Below are positions 7,026 to 17,521 of a stretch of 64,000 nucleotides of DNA, one piece after another. Within the stretch, counting starts at the first letter, position 1, and each line of letters starts with the position of its first letter. The DNA is from Maridesulfovibrio ferrireducens (GTDB lineage: Bacteria > Desulfobacterota > Desulfovibrionia > Desulfovibrionales > Desulfovibrionaceae): NCBI RefSeq assembly GCF_900101105.1, contig NZ_FNGA01000002.1, positions 1 to 64,000 of the forward strand, read 5' to 3'. The notes beneath the pieces were generated by a model. The model did not search any database. It was given only the letters and a program-made list of their open reading frames with translations, and was not told the origin of the DNA. The translations under genes were made by a program, and so were the position numbers.

Positions 7026-8441
7026 CTAGAATACCTGCTTCCTCTTAGAAGAGGAACGAATTCCCATTGCAGTCCTGTATTTTGCTACAGTCCTTCTGGC
7101 GATGTTGACCTCAAGTTCATCCTTGAGCATCTCGGCAATTTTTTCATCACTCAGAGGTTTTTTACTATTTTCTTCGCTGATTAGTTTCTTAATCAGCGCC
7201 TTAACCGATTCGGACCCGACCTGCGAACCATCATCAAGTCCGAGAGCACTATTAAAGAAAAATTTAAGTTCATAAATCCCATGCGGCGTCGAAACATACT
7301 TACTTGTCGTAATTCGACTTACAGTGGATTCATGCATTTCAATATCTTCAGCCACCTCTTTAAGAATAAGCGGTTTAAGCTTGGATACTCCACTTTGAAA
7401 GAACCCTCTCTGAAACCTTACAATTGAGTCCAGAACTTTATAAAGTGTACGTTGTCTCTGATAAAGGCTCTTCATAAGCCACTGTGCAGAGCGCATCTTC
7501 TCCTGGAAATATTCTTTATCTTCTCCCTTAGTCGAAGCCAGAGTCTCTACATAAAATGAATTCATCTGTAACTTAGGGAGACCGTCCTCATTAAGGACTA
7601 TAACAAAATCTCCGTCATATTCATATACATAAGCATCAGGACTGACATAGAAAGAATCCCCACCCGAAAAACTTGCCCCCGGAAGCGGATCAAGAGTCTG
7701 CATCAGATCAAGATAGCTCTTGAGGTCTTCCATACTAAGCTTAAACTTTCTCGCAAGAGGCTTATAACGATTCTTCTCAAGATCCTCTAAATGATCCCGA
7801 ACCAGCGAAACAAGAATCGGATCATCATCAAGGCGTAAAACCTCTAATTGAATAAGCAAACATTCCTGAGGGGTACGTGCTGCAACCCCTACTGGATCGA
7901 ATCTCTGAATCCGAGAGAGCACTCGTTCAACATCTTCGAATTCAGCATAACAGGTTTCACAAATTTCATCCAACTCAATCCGTAAGAATCCACCATTGCT
8001 AAGATTACCTATTATGCACTCACCGATGGCGACTTCCTTATCTGTAAAATTCGAGAGACACATCTGCCATGCTAAATGGCCTTCTAAAGTGGTGGCCTTA
8101 GTCATCCTCGCTTCGAAAGACATTCCTTCTTCAAGAGACTCTGACTCTCTTGTCCCGGCCTGCTTGGAAGTACTCGAAAATTCTCCCAGATAATTATCCC
8201 AATCAGCTTCGCGGGAAATAGCCGCATCTTCTAAAGTCGCTGTGCCGGATTCCGCGTCAGGGCTGTCTGTACGCTCCAAAGCTTCAGCTTCTTCAAGTAT
8301 AGGATTTTCAAGTAACTCCTGCTGAACAGTATCAAGCAGTTCTAATCGGGAAAGTTGCAACAACTTAATTGCCTGCTGCAACTGAGGAGTCATCACCAGC
8401 TGCTGAGAAAGCTTTAATTGTTGTCTAAGTTCCAGTCCCAT
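7026..8441 (-). CDS. rpoN: RNA polymerase sigma-54 factor
   Basis: RpoN directs RNA polymerase to -24/-12 promoters and needs an AAA+ enhancer-binding activator. All three regions are present in 471 residues: the glutamine-rich activator-interacting region at the N terminus (LSQQLVMTPQLQQAIKLLQLSRLEL, residues 11-35), an acidic linker, the core-binding domain, and the C-terminal RpoN box ARRTVAKYR that contacts the -24 element. It is the first gene of the rpoN-hpf-ptsN-rapZ-EIIABC run, 362 bp after lptB. A likely target in this same window is the -24/-12 site in front of glnN (33416-33431). Confidence 0.97.
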   Translation of the reverse strand: MGLELRQQLKLSQQLVMTPQLQQAIKLLQLSRLELLDTVQQELLENPILEEAEALERTDSPDAESGTATLEDAAISREADWDNYLGEFSSTSKQAGTRESESLEEGMSFEARMTKATTLEGHLAWQMCLSNFTDKEVAIGECIIGNLSNGGFLRIELDEICETCYAEFEDVERVLSRIQRFDPVGVAARTPQECLLIQLEVLRLDDDPILVSLVRDHLEDLEKNRYKPLARKFKLSMEDLKSYLDLMQTLDPLPGASFSGGDSFYVSPDAYVYEYDGDFVIVLNEDGLPKLQMNSFYVETLASTKGEDKEYFQEKMRSAQWLMKSLYQRQRTLYKVLDSIVRFQRGFFQSGVSKLKPLILKEVAEDIEMHESTVSRITTSKYVSTPHGIYELKFFFNSALGLDDGSQVGSESVKALIKKLISEENSKKPLSDEKIAEMLKDELEVNIARRTVAKYRTAMGIRSSSKRKQVF

Positions 8442-8803
8442 ATTTTCCTGCCACCCTATGATATGCTTAAGCAGTATCTTTTACATTTTTCTAATCGAAT
8501 AAAATTAACCTGTAACTATTTTCAAAAAAAATATTTTAATCTTCCTTGAACTTGATTAAAGTATGCCACACTAAGAAAGCTCATGCAAGAATTAGTACAG
8601 ATTTGCCCGTAATTTCAGGATCTTTTAACCTAAAATTATTCACATGAAAAAAGTGTACCAATGTTCAGCCTTACTGTAAATCGGCAATGGTAAATTTACT
8701 GAAAAAGGAGAGTTTGTATAATAAAAATAAGATATGAAAAAGAGGGACTGGTACTGAAAAAAGAAAAAAAGACAGGTAAATAAAAAGATGAAAAAACAAC
8801 AAA
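8442..8803. other. Non-coding gap between lptB and rpoN
   Basis: This 362-bp A/T-rich stretch separates lptB (upstream) from rpoN (downstream), both leftward. It has no credible coding frame and no clear terminator hairpin. It presumably holds the rpoN promoter, but I cannot point to a convincing -35/-10 pair. Confidence 0.5.
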
Positions 8804-9526
8804 TCAGAGACTGAAACTATCTCCAAGATACAACCTGCGTGCCTTAGTATTTTTTACAATACTTTCCGGCGCACCGTTTAGAATTACGCGGCCTTCATAT
8901 ACCAAGTAGGCGCGATCACATATACTTAATGTTTCACGTACATTATGATCAGAAATAAGAATACCGAGTCCCATGTCTTTCAAAGAAGAAATAATATCCT
9001 GAATTTCAATAACGGCAATAGGATCAATCCCTGCAAACGGCTCATCAAGCAGAATAAACTTAGGATCATTAATAAGAGCTCTGGCTATTTCCAGCCTGCG
9101 ACGTTCACCGCCTGAAAGGTAAAGCGCTTTCTGTTCTGCCAGACGTAAAATTCCGAGCTGATCTAAAAGTTCGTTAGCTCTCATGGGAATATCTTTCCCG
9201 GAAAGACCGGTATGCTCGATAATTATTTCCAAATTTTTACGAACCGAAAGTTTCTTAAATATAGAACTTTCCTGCGGAAGATAACTGATTCCATGTCTGG
9301 CCCTTTCATGCAGAGGCCAACTGGTAATCTGGTTTTTATTAAGATAAACATCGCCGGAAGTAGGTTTAACGACTCCCACAAGCATATAGAAAGTGGTGGT
9401 TTTACCTGCTCCGTTAGGACCAAGCAAACCGACAACTTCACCTTCCTTAACATTTAAGCTTATGCCACGGACAACTTCTTTCTGCCCGTAGCTCTTAACC
9501 AGCTTGTTAGCGATTATCGAAGACAT
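8804..9526 (-). CDS. lptB: LPS export ABC transporter ATPase
   Basis: LptB powers extraction of lipopolysaccharide from the inner membrane by the LptBFG complex. The 240-residue protein has Walker A (GPNGAGKTT, about 35-43), a Q-loop in YLPQESSIF, the ABC signature YLSGGERRR, Walker B (FILLDEPFAGID) and the H-loop (SDHNV). The sequence LPQE with SGGERRRLEIARAL is typical of LptB. It follows lptC and lptA in the same direction, which fixes the assignment. The membrane partners LptF and LptG are not in the window. Confidence 0.95.
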   Translation of the reverse strand: MSSIIANKLVKSYGQKEVVRGISLNVKEGEVVGLLGPNGAGKTTTFYMLVGVVKPTSGDVYLNKNQITSWPLHERARHGISYLPQESSIFKKLSVRKNLEIIIEHTGLSGKDIPMRANELLDQLGILRLAEQKALYLSGGERRRLEIARALINDPKFILLDEPFAGIDPIAVIEIQDIISSLKDMGLGILISDHNVRETLSICDRAYLVYEGRVILNGAPESIVKNTKARRLYLGDSFSL

Positions 9527-9556
9527 ATAAATCCTATAAAATTAGTTAATAAAAAA

Positions 9557-11206
9557 CTATGGAGCAACATTTTTAGGAGTAAAGAAGATTGCTTCAACAG
9601 GCTTATCCCCGCCGACAACTTCAGAACGGTTATCTTTCAGATAGAACTTGATCAAATTACCTTGAACAAGATTCGGACCGTCTTGAAGCTTTGCATTACC
9701 TTCCATCAAAATAATCGAATCAACCACAACAAAGGTCAGTTTTTCACATGATCCTTTACGGTTATTCATATTCACCTTGACCCTGCCCTTTGCCACAATT
9801 TCTTTAATTTTATCTTGAGTGTCTTTAAGAGAATCGCCACCGGCCTTTAAAAAAGCTGTCAGCGTATCCGATGTCAGTGTAACATCAAGCCTTACGACTT
9901 TTACATTGCCGGAAAAAGTGATTCGATTCTTGTTTTCACTGAAAGTCATTTTTTTAGAAGTGATTTTAATAGGCACTTCATCCGGTCCGCCGGGAATTCT
10001 TTTCTTAGCAGGTCTATCTTTCTTTACTTCGACCGGAGGCTCAGCATTTAAATACGCCTTATAAACATATCCAACAAGGAGACTGTCACTTTCGGCTGTT
10101 GCTCCAGCCTTAAAGACAGGAAACCATTTACCTTCTTCCGGCCCGACAAGTACAGCCTGCCCGACTTCCAGTTTGTCGACGATAAGAGACTTCGCATTAG
10201 GCTCGGAGCGGACATTAAGTACAGCCGAAGCAAACATGGTTTCAGTCACAATGGGAGCATTCAAGACTTCGTCCATCGCCTTATCCATAGAAGCAAGAGC
10301 TGTTGTACGTTTCTGTAGTTCTACTTTCTTCTTTTTCTTTTCAGCTTCAAGCTCAGCTTTACGGGTATCGATTCCCGCCATTTTTTTCTTTTCCAGATTC
10401 TTTGGATAAGCGGCAAGGAAAGGGCCCCAAGCATAACCCCAGACCGGAGTATCTTTTTTAACAAGAGTGTCTATACGATAAAGAGCATACATTCCACCCT
10501 TCTCTTTACCCACCTGAGCTCTATGTCCGGGATTCAGCACACCGACAGCCTTAGAGGTCGTTACCGGCTTCTGAATTACACTGATTTTTCGTACCGCATA
10601 TCTAATTCTGGCATCATCCAGTTTAATATCAACCAAACCCTTTTTAACAAAACCCAAAGCATCTTCTTCTGAGGCAACAGGCTTATCAGCCTTGAAAATT
10701 GCGTACCATCCACCTCGTAAAAAACCGACTTTGATTTTATCACCTTCAGCTAATTTACCGGCGACAGCGGATTTTGAAGACCGCTCAATATGATAGTTAA
10801 GCTCTTTTCCCACATATCGAACATCGCCCCAATCCACTACAGGACTGTTCTGAGCAGCAGGAATTACTATTTTTTTAGAAATATAGCCTATCGGCAAACC
10901 GGATAAATCTGAAGAAGCCGGATAAACTGCAAACCATCCTTTTTCCCCTTTATCAACAAGAAAACTTTCCGCTGGAGATAACACCCAAACAACAGAAGAT
11001 TTCAAATCCGCTTTTTCTCTAATATTAGCTATGGATTTAGAAATTTTGAGCTCTGTTCTGTCATAAGCATGCGCAACAGAACTTATTGCAAAAAAAGAAA
11101 GGATAAAAACCGCACAAATAAGTGCCGAAGCAGTATATGCAGAGGCAGAGGATGCAGTAGGAGAGAAACTGCGGAACAAGAATTTTTTATCAAATATGCT
11201 ACTCAA
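9557..11206 (-). CDS. lptA: LptA/OstA-domain protein with four N-terminal SH3-like domains
   Basis: LptA forms the periplasmic bridge that carries LPS to the outer membrane. The typical OstA-like fold is confined to the C terminus (about residues 411-540, starting KITSKKMTF and including FSGNVKVV and VVDSIILMEGNAKL). Before it lies a signal peptide (cleavage near AHA-YD, residue 48) and what look like four bacterial SH3-like modules at about 52-112, 128-192, 201-265 and 322-386, with a Lys/Glu-rich coiled coil at 271-315 between the third and fourth. At 549 residues it is about three times the usual LptA. No ATG suits the start; TTG at 11206 is the best, 14 bp after lptC. The SH3-like modules suggest binding to peptidoglycan or to an envelope partner, which is inference. 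Confidence 0.85.
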   Translation of the reverse strand: MSSIFDKKFLFRSFSPTASSASAYTASALICAVFILSFFAISSVAHAYDRTELKISKSIANIREKADLKSSVVWVLSPAESFLVDKGEKGWFAVYPASSDLSGLPIGYISKKIVIPAAQNSPVVDWGDVRYVGKELNYHIERSSKSAVAGKLAEGDKIKVGFLRGGWYAIFKADKPVASEEDALGFVKKGLVDIKLDDARIRYAVRKISVIQKPVTTSKAVGVLNPGHRAQVGKEKGGMYALYRIDTLVKKDTPVWGYAWGPFLAAYPKNLEKKKMAGIDTRKAELEAEKKKKKVELQKRTTALASMDKAMDEVLNAPIVTETMFASAVLNVRSEPNAKSLIVDKLEVGQAVLVGPEEGKWFPVFKAGATAESDSLLVGYVYKAYLNAEPPVEVKKDRPAKKRIPGGPDEVPIKITSKKMTFSENKNRITFSGNVKVVRLDVTLTSDTLTAFLKAGGDSLKDTQDKIKEIVAKGRVKVNMNNRKGSCEKLTFVVVDSIILMEGNAKLQDGPNLVQGNLIKFYLKDNRSEVVGGDKPVEAIFFTPKNVAP

Positions 11207-11220
11207 ATGTATACTCGCTT

Positions 11221-11811
11221 CTATTGTGGCATTACCACCATGCCAGGTGCTATCAGGGCTTCCAATCCATCTTCAATCATTATCTCTCTGGTTTTCAAAT
11301 CGACTTTAACCCTTTGAGAACTAATATAAATAGAGGGACTTTGAACTTTGACATTTCCTTCAAGAAAAATAAGATTATCTTTCGGCTTAAAGTCCAGCGA
11401 ATCCGATTGAAGCCTCATGTCATCATAATGACCTTCAACATGATCCCATAATTTAAGACCCTTACCCTGCTGACTGACTTCACCATAAAGTGCCCGGACA
11501 AAAACTTCTTTTCGGTCTCTGCCTAAATAATAAGTAACTTTAGGTTTATCAACCTTAACCATTCCGTTTTCCTGATCATAATCAGCACTTCCGGCGCGAA
11601 GAATCCATTCAATATCGCCGCCCGTCCCCTGTATCAATTCAATTTCTTCGGCAGACACATCAGAATCACTGTCGCTTCCAAATGGAGGGCTGTCGACCAA
11701 ACCGCGCGCCATGTGCGGATAAGGAGCAAACTTACTTCCAAGCAAAGTACCGGTAACAAATCCGGCAAAAAGCACAGTAAGAAGCATTAAAACAAAGCTG
11801 CTCCGCTTCAT
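11221..11811 (-). CDS. lptC: LPS export protein LptC
   Basis: LptC is a bitopic inner-membrane protein that receives LPS from LptBFG and hands it to LptA. The 196-residue sequence starts with a single membrane anchor (residues 5-25) and continues with a periplasmic beta-jelly-roll (EWILRAGSADYDQENGMV, then LFLEGN-like IFLEGNVKV). Its order kdsC-lptC-lptA-lptB is the conserved one. It abuts kdsC directly, its ATG following the kdsC stop without a gap, so translation is probably coupled. Confidence 0.92.
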   Translation of the reverse strand: MKRSSFVLMLLTVLFAGFVTGTLLGSKFAPYPHMARGLVDSPPFGSDSDSDVSAEEIELIQGTGGDIEWILRAGSADYDQENGMVKVDKPKVTYYLGRDRKEVFVRALYGEVSQQGKGLKLWDHVEGHYDDMRLQSDSLDFKPKDNLIFLEGNVKVQSPSIYISSQRVKVDLKTREIMIEDGLEALIAPGMVVMPQ

Positions 11812-12333
11812 TTATTCGGCCCACTCGAGCCAAATATCTTCAAGGAGTCCCTGACTATCCAGCAGAAATGAAATAGCTTCTCTTACCGCTCCGTGTCCAC
11901 CGGGCTTTCTTGAAACCCACTTAGAAATTCCGATAACTTCAGGTTGAGCATTACAAACGGCCATAGGCAAGCCGACTTTCAGCATAACAGGAGCATCAAT
12001 CCAGTCGTCTCCAATGTAGGCGACTTCTTCTGGCTTGAGTCCTTTTTCTTTTATCAGCTTTTCATAAAAAGGAAGTTTTTCACGTTGACCGGGAAAATAA
12101 TCAGTGATTCCGAGTTCCGTTATGCGACTCTCCACAGCACCATGATTAAGTCCGGTTATAACAGCAAGTTGAAGTCCAGCCTGCTGCGCAAATTTGATCC
12201 CGAGCCCATCCTGAACATTAAAACGCTTAGTCACATTTCCCTGATGGTCATAATAAAGACCTCCATCAGTAAGGACTCCGTCAACATCCAGAATAAGAAG
12301 CTTAATTTTTGCTGCCAACTTCTCAACACGCAT
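11812..12333 (-). CDS. kdsC: 3-deoxy-D-manno-octulosonate 8-phosphate phosphatase
   Basis: KdsC dephosphorylates Kdo-8-phosphate to free Kdo for the LPS core. It is a small HAD phosphatase of 173 residues without a cap domain. Seen are the nucleophile motif [10 protein letters not shown], the second motif AVITG and the third motif [12 protein letters not shown]. The start is the ATG at 12333, placed inside the end of kdsA with an 11-base overlap and a GGAG site; the longer frame begins with a TTG that has no ribosome site. It follows kdsA directly, so consecutive steps of the pathway are co-translated. Confidence 0.93.
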   Translation of the reverse strand: MRVEKLAAKIKLLILDVDGVLTDGGLYYDHQGNVTKRFNVQDGLGIKFAQQAGLQLAVITGLNHGAVESRITELGITDYFPGQREKLPFYEKLIKEKGLKPEEVAYIGDDWIDAPVMLKVGLPMAVCNAQPEVIGISKWVSRKPGGHGAVREAISFLLDSQGLLEDIWLEWAE

Positions 12334-13135
12334 ATTTAATACTCCATCCGGCAAGTAAATCTTTAATCAGATCTTCCGTTTGATCGAGCGGCCAGCTGTT
12401 TGGACCGTCACAAAGAGCCAAATCAGGGTCTGGATGAACTTCCATGAAAACCCCGGAAGCTCCTCCGGCAACAGCACACCGAGACAGAACAGGAACAAAT
12501 TCCCGCTGTCCACCGGATTTTCCGCCAAGCCCGCTTGGGAGCTGAACAGAATGCGTGGCATCAAAAATAACAGGACAGCCGAGATCTTTCATAATTGAAA
12601 GCGAGCGCATATCAACAACAAGATTATGATAGCCGAAACTTGAACCGCGCTCTGTCAGCCATATACGATTATTTCCTGTGGAACGAATTTTTCCGACCAC
12701 ATGAGCCATATCCTGCGGAGCCACAAACTGCCCTTTTTTGACATTGACAATGCGTCCCGTTTTTCCTGCAGCGACAAGAAGATCTGTCTGTCTGCACAAA
12801 AATGCGGGAATCTGCAAAACATCAACGACAGCGGCAACAGGCTCGGCCTGCTCAGGTGAATGGATATCGGTAACAATAGGCAAACCTGTTTCTTCTTTGA
12901 TGCGGGCAAGCCACTTTACACCTTCGTCAAGTCCCGGCCCTCTAAAAGATTCCACAGAGGTTCTGTTAGCTTTGTCAAAAGAACTTTTAAAAATAACCGT
13001 CACATCAAGACGTGAAGCTATTTCTGCCAGAACTTTAGCCGCGGTCATTGCTACTTCAAAACTTTCAAGGGCACAGGGCCCCGCTAATATAAACGGGCCC
13101 TGCACACTTTTTGTATATAATTCATCAGGGGTCAA
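12323..13135 (-). CDS. kdsA: 2-dehydro-3-deoxyphosphooctonate aldolase (Kdo-8-P synthase)
   Basis: KdsA condenses phosphoenolpyruvate with arabinose 5-phosphate to Kdo-8-phosphate, the first committed step of Kdo synthesis. The 270-residue TIM barrel shows [41 protein letters not shown] and the C-terminal loop [27 protein letters not shown] carries the Cys found in metal-dependent forms, and the early FLCRQ region also fits. The metal-dependence reading is inference. It lies 25 bp after pyrG and overlaps kdsC. Confidence 0.95.
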   Translation of the reverse strand: MTPDELYTKSVQGPFILAGPCALESFEVAMTAAKVLAEIASRLDVTVIFKSSFDKANRTSVESFRGPGLDEGVKWLARIKEETGLPIVTDIHSPEQAEPVAAVVDVLQIPAFLCRQTDLLVAAGKTGRIVNVKKGQFVAPQDMAHVVGKIRSTGNNRIWLTERGSSFGYHNLVVDMRSLSIMKDLGCPVIFDATHSVQLPSGLGGKSGGQREFVPVLSRCAVAGGASGVFMEVHPDPDLALCDGPNSWPLDQTEDLIKDLLAGWSIKYAC

Positions 13136-13160
13136 AATAATTCAGCTCCCTAAAATCAAC

Positions 13161-14813
<1,653 letters not shown>

Positions 14814-15074
14814 TTATTTATTTAAAATCTCGCTGTTACATAAAACAAAATGCACAACGAATAAAGTCGTAATTAAAAAAAACACAAAACGATACCAACC
14901 CAGTAAACATCCTGCATTCAGGCGTATCCGACATCATTTTTTTGTGTTAGCGGTACGTCCTGAGGAATATAGGCTGTTGACGGAAAGCTGAGCCGCAATT
15001 ATGTTCCTCTCTTCAAAACACGGACAAACTAGTCTCTGAATATTTCGATTGTCAACCTAGGAGGGAGAAAATAT

Positions 15075-15884
15075 ATGGCCCGCGTTAAAGTATTGGTCAT
15101 TACCGGATACGGAACCAATTGTGAACAGGAATCAGCATATGCAGCAAAAAAAGCTGGAGCTGACGAAGTTGATATCACATATTTTTCTGATCTTGCCGCA
15201 GGCAAAACAAGCCTTGAAGGATATAATTATCTTATATTTCCCGGTGGTTTCCTTGATGGAGACGACCTCGGAGCTGCACAGGCCGCAGCCCTTCGCTGGA
15301 AGCATGCACACACTGCTGACGGCACCCCGCTTGTAGATCAAATTAAAAAATTCTTTGAAGATGGCGGAATTATTCTCGGCATCTGTAACGGGTTCCAACT
15401 TTTAGTAAAATTGGGGCTTCTTCCTGCTGTCGGCGGTGATTATTTCACTCGCCAAGTATCACTTAGTTACAATGATTCCGCACGGTTCGAAGCTCGCTGG
15501 GTACATCTCAAAGCTAATCCGGAATCCCCCTGCATATTCACAAAAAATATAAAAACACTACATTTGCCAGTTCGTCACGGTGAAGGAAAAATAATTCCGA
15601 ACGATGATGCTCTTTTGGAACAATTAGTAGAAAATAATCTCATCGCGCTCCAATATATCGATGAAGAGACTAACGATGTCACTCTTGAATACCCTGCCAA
15701 CCCTAACGGATCGCCTCTAGGCATAGCAGGACTAACAGACCCGTCAGGACGCATATTAGGCCTCATGCCGCATCCTGAAGCATTTAACCACCCCACCAAT
15801 CATCCGACGTGGACAAGAGGCAACGTACCCACTCTAGGACTTGCTCTGCTTGAAGGCGGCGTGAATTACCTTAAGTCTGTTTAA
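15075..15884 (+). CDS. purQ: Phosphoribosylformylglycinamidine synthase subunit I
   Basis: PurQ is the glutaminase subunit that feeds ammonia to PurL in the fourth step of purine synthesis. The 269-residue class I amidotransferase has the nucleophile Cys104 in GICNGFQ and the His-Glu pair in MPHPEAF near residue 253. It is of the longer type, compared with about 225 residues in Bacillus. The ATG at 15075 follows AGGAGGGAG. No purL or purS is adjacent; only tadA follows, after a weak hairpin. Confidence 0.93.
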   Translation: MARVKVLVITGYGTNCEQESAYAAKKAGADEVDITYFSDLAAGKTSLEGYNYLIFPGGFLDGDDLGAAQAAALRWKHAHTADGTPLVDQIKKFFEDGGIILGICNGFQLLVKLGLLPAVGGDYFTRQVSLSYNDSARFEARWVHLKANPESPCIFTKNIKTLHLPVRHGEGKIIPNDDALLEQLVENNLIALQYIDEETNDVTLEYPANPNGSPLGIAGLTDPSGRILGLMPHPEAFNHPTNHPTWTRGNVPTLGLALLEGGVNYLKSV

Positions 15885-15900
15885 AAAATTATATTCTAAA

Positions 15901-15932
15901 AAATGGAGGGAGAACTAAAATTCTTCCTCCAA
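15901..15932 (+). terminator. Possible weak terminator of purQ
   Basis: TGGAGGGAGAA (from 15904) pairs imperfectly with TTCTTCCTCCA, followed by TTTTATT. The structure ends eight bases before the tadA ATG, so the GGAGG in its 5' arm could also influence tadA translation; tadA has no other obvious ribosome site. Confidence 0.4.
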
Positions 15933-15939
15933 TTTTATT

Positions 15940-16455
15940 ATGAACAATCCTGATGAAATAATTATTCGCGGCAAACCGCCCGTCACTCCTCCGCAAGGCC
16001 AGACTTGGCGCGACATGATGGATGTCGCAATGCGGCAGGGATATCTAGCACGCAACAAAGGGGAAGTTCCCATAGGTGCGGCCCTTTTTTCACAGGACGG
16101 CGAAATTTTAGGAACCGGAAGTAACAGTCCGGTCAGCGACCACGATCCCTCCGCCCACGCAGAAATTAAATGTTTACGTTCCGCCTGCAACAATCTGAAT
16201 AATTACCGATTGCCTCAAGGGACGATATTAGCCGTAACTCTCGAGCCATGTATAATGTGCCTCGGAGCAATAATTCATGCCCGCGTGGCAGGGATTATTT
16301 TCGGAGCGCCGGACCCCAAAGCCGGAGCCGTTGTCTCAAATATGGAAGGCACAGACCTGACATTTACCAACCATAAATTCTGGGTATTAGGCGGCGTACG
16401 CGCTGACGAATGCCGTACTATGCTGCAAAGTTTTTTCCTGCAAAAAAGAAAATAA
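15940..16455 (+). CDS. tadA: tRNA-specific adenosine deaminase
   Basis: TadA deaminates adenosine 34 of tRNA-Arg(ACG) to inosine. The 171-residue zinc deaminase shows HAE at 73-75 (His zinc ligand, Glu proton shuttle) and PCIMC at 103-107 (Cys zinc ligands), with GEVPIGA upstream and ARVAGIIFGAPDPKAGA downstream, all typical of TadA. The N-terminal 20 residues before GQTWRDMM are unlike most homologues. The ATG at 15940 has no clear Shine-Dalgarno sequence. It lies just upstream of the tRNA-Ser gene, which is coincidental for function. Confidence 0.9.
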   Translation: MNNPDEIIIRGKPPVTPPQGQTWRDMMDVAMRQGYLARNKGEVPIGAALFSQDGEILGTGSNSPVSDHDPSAHAEIKCLRSACNNLNNYRLPQGTILAVTLEPCIMCLGAIIHARVAGIIFGAPDPKAGAVVSNMEGTDLTFTNHKFWVLGGVRADECRTMLQSFFLQKRK

Positions 16456-16482
16456 AATCACCATTTTTTTAACGAAATTCCC

Positions 16483-16511
16483 TTGCGTCTCACATCAAGA
16501 ATGGATATGAC
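16483..16511 (+). promoter_or_regulatory. Putative tRNA-Ser promoter
   Basis: TTGCGT (16483-16488) and TATGAC (16506-16511) are separated by 17 bp. Transcription would start near 16518, about 43 bp before the mature tRNA. Confidence 0.45.
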
Positions 16512-16560
16512 TACCACTTCCCCAAGGCTGGAAGTCCTTTTTCAGCCACTATATATATGC

Positions 16561-16653
16561 GGAGAGGTAGCGAAGTCCGGCCGTAACGCGCTCGACTCGA
16601 AATCGAGTTAGGGGTCAAACCCTACGTGGGTTCGAATCCCACCCTCTCCGCCA
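16561..16653 (+). tRNA. tRNA-Ser(CGA), CCA encoded
   Basis: The acceptor stem GGAGAGG pairs with CCTCTCC, followed by discriminator G and an encoded CCA. The anticodon stem CTCGA/TCGAG closes the loop CTCGAAA, giving anticodon CGA (reads UCG). A long variable arm typical of class II tRNAs and the TTCGAAT T-loop are present. Its 3' end from 16635 onward forms the left copy of a 66-bp direct repeat, so this gene is the attachment site of the downstream insertion. Confidence 0.97.
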
Positions 16654-16700
16654 GTTTTATAAGGGCTTAGGTGTTAAAACCTAAGCCCTTATCTTTTGGG
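16635..16700 (+). repeat. Left copy (attL-like) of a 66-bp direct repeat at the tRNA-Ser 3' end
   Basis: The repeat covers the last 19 bases of tRNA-Ser including CCA and its whole terminator. It is identical to 17522-17587 and completes the functional tRNA at this side, as expected for an attachment site used by a tRNA-targeting integrase. Confidence 0.8.
16659..16697 (+). terminator. Intrinsic terminator of tRNA-Ser
   Basis: A perfect 14-bp stem (16659-16672 with 16679-16692), a six-base loop, then CTTTT. The whole structure is copied at 17546-17584. Confidence 0.85.
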
Positions 16701-16744
16701 GAAAAATCAATATTAAAACCTCTGCGTCCGCAGAATTAGCCTTG

Positions 16745-17233
16745 TCAGCTACCTGATAAATTATATCTTAAAATATTCTGAGGTCCACTTAGGCCGCCCA
16801 AATACAACTCACCAACATCTTCAAATCCACATTTAATATACATAGATTTAGCGGCTTCATTTCGGACATTTACGGTCAAGCACATGCAATCAAACTTGCC
16901 ACATAAAGCAGAAATTGCATGCTCAAGCAATTTACTTCCAATACCCTGTTTTTGATATTTCCTATCTGTTGCCAAAGTATCAACCCAACACACATTCAAT
17001 TTTTTGGATTTTAATTCAGCGGTTTCATAATAATTTGTAACAATAATTATGCCTGCCGCCTCACCGTCGCATTTAGCACCGGCAATATACACATGTTTTT
17101 CTGCGTTTCTACCAGAAAATCTGGAAAGAACTTTCGCTATAGGGAATACAAACTGAGCCTGATGTTCGAAAACTGATATTGTTGAATAATCTTCGAAGTC
17201 TGATTGAATTAGTTCTACGAATTTAATAACCAT
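16745..17233 (-). CDS. GNAT-family N-acetyltransferase
   Basis: This is a cytoplasmic acetyl-CoA-dependent acyltransferase of unknown substrate, 162 residues. Motif A is clear: DTLATDRKYQKQGIGSKLL (about residues 85-103, with the Q-x-x-G-x-G pyrophosphate loop), and motif B is NEAAKSMYIKCGF (about 125-137). The ATG at 17233 is preferred; the frame extends to a TTG at 17257 with no better site. It is the only recognisable gene between the two 66-bp repeats, on the opposite strand to the tRNA. Such enzymes as lone cargo may modify an antibiotic, a toxin tRNA or a protein; sequence alone does not decide. Confidence 0.85.
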   Translation of the reverse strand: MVIKFVELIQSDFEDYSTISVFEHQAQFVFPIAKVLSRFSGRNAEKHVYIAGAKCDGEAAGIIIVTNYYETAELKSKKLNVCWVDTLATDRKYQKQGIGSKLLEHAISALCGKFDCMCLTVNVRNEAAKSMYIKCGFEDVGELYLGGLSGPQNILRYNLSGS

Positions 17234-17521
17234 TTCGACAATCCATTTATTAAACAAGAAAAATGAAGCGTAGTTTTCGTCCGAAAGAACGCCTTGTTAT
17301 ACTTCTTCATTTTCTAAAAAGCAGCAAGATTGCAATAACCTTCCAATAAATGCATATCTTCATATACACCTTTCATAAAAATGTCTGTAGCTCGCGTTTA
17401 CCACCTGATGAGACATACTCCCGTTGAACTTAATACTGGAAACCAAATGGAAACGTCTATTTTCAACACTAAGTTAAACTTCTTAAATAACCGTTGCTCA
17501 CAAACAAAAAGAGTGCATTCT

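Noticed and set aside
12334-12354. Upstream TTG start for kdsC
   Set aside because: The ATG at 12333 has a GGAG site at proper distance and the usual protein start.
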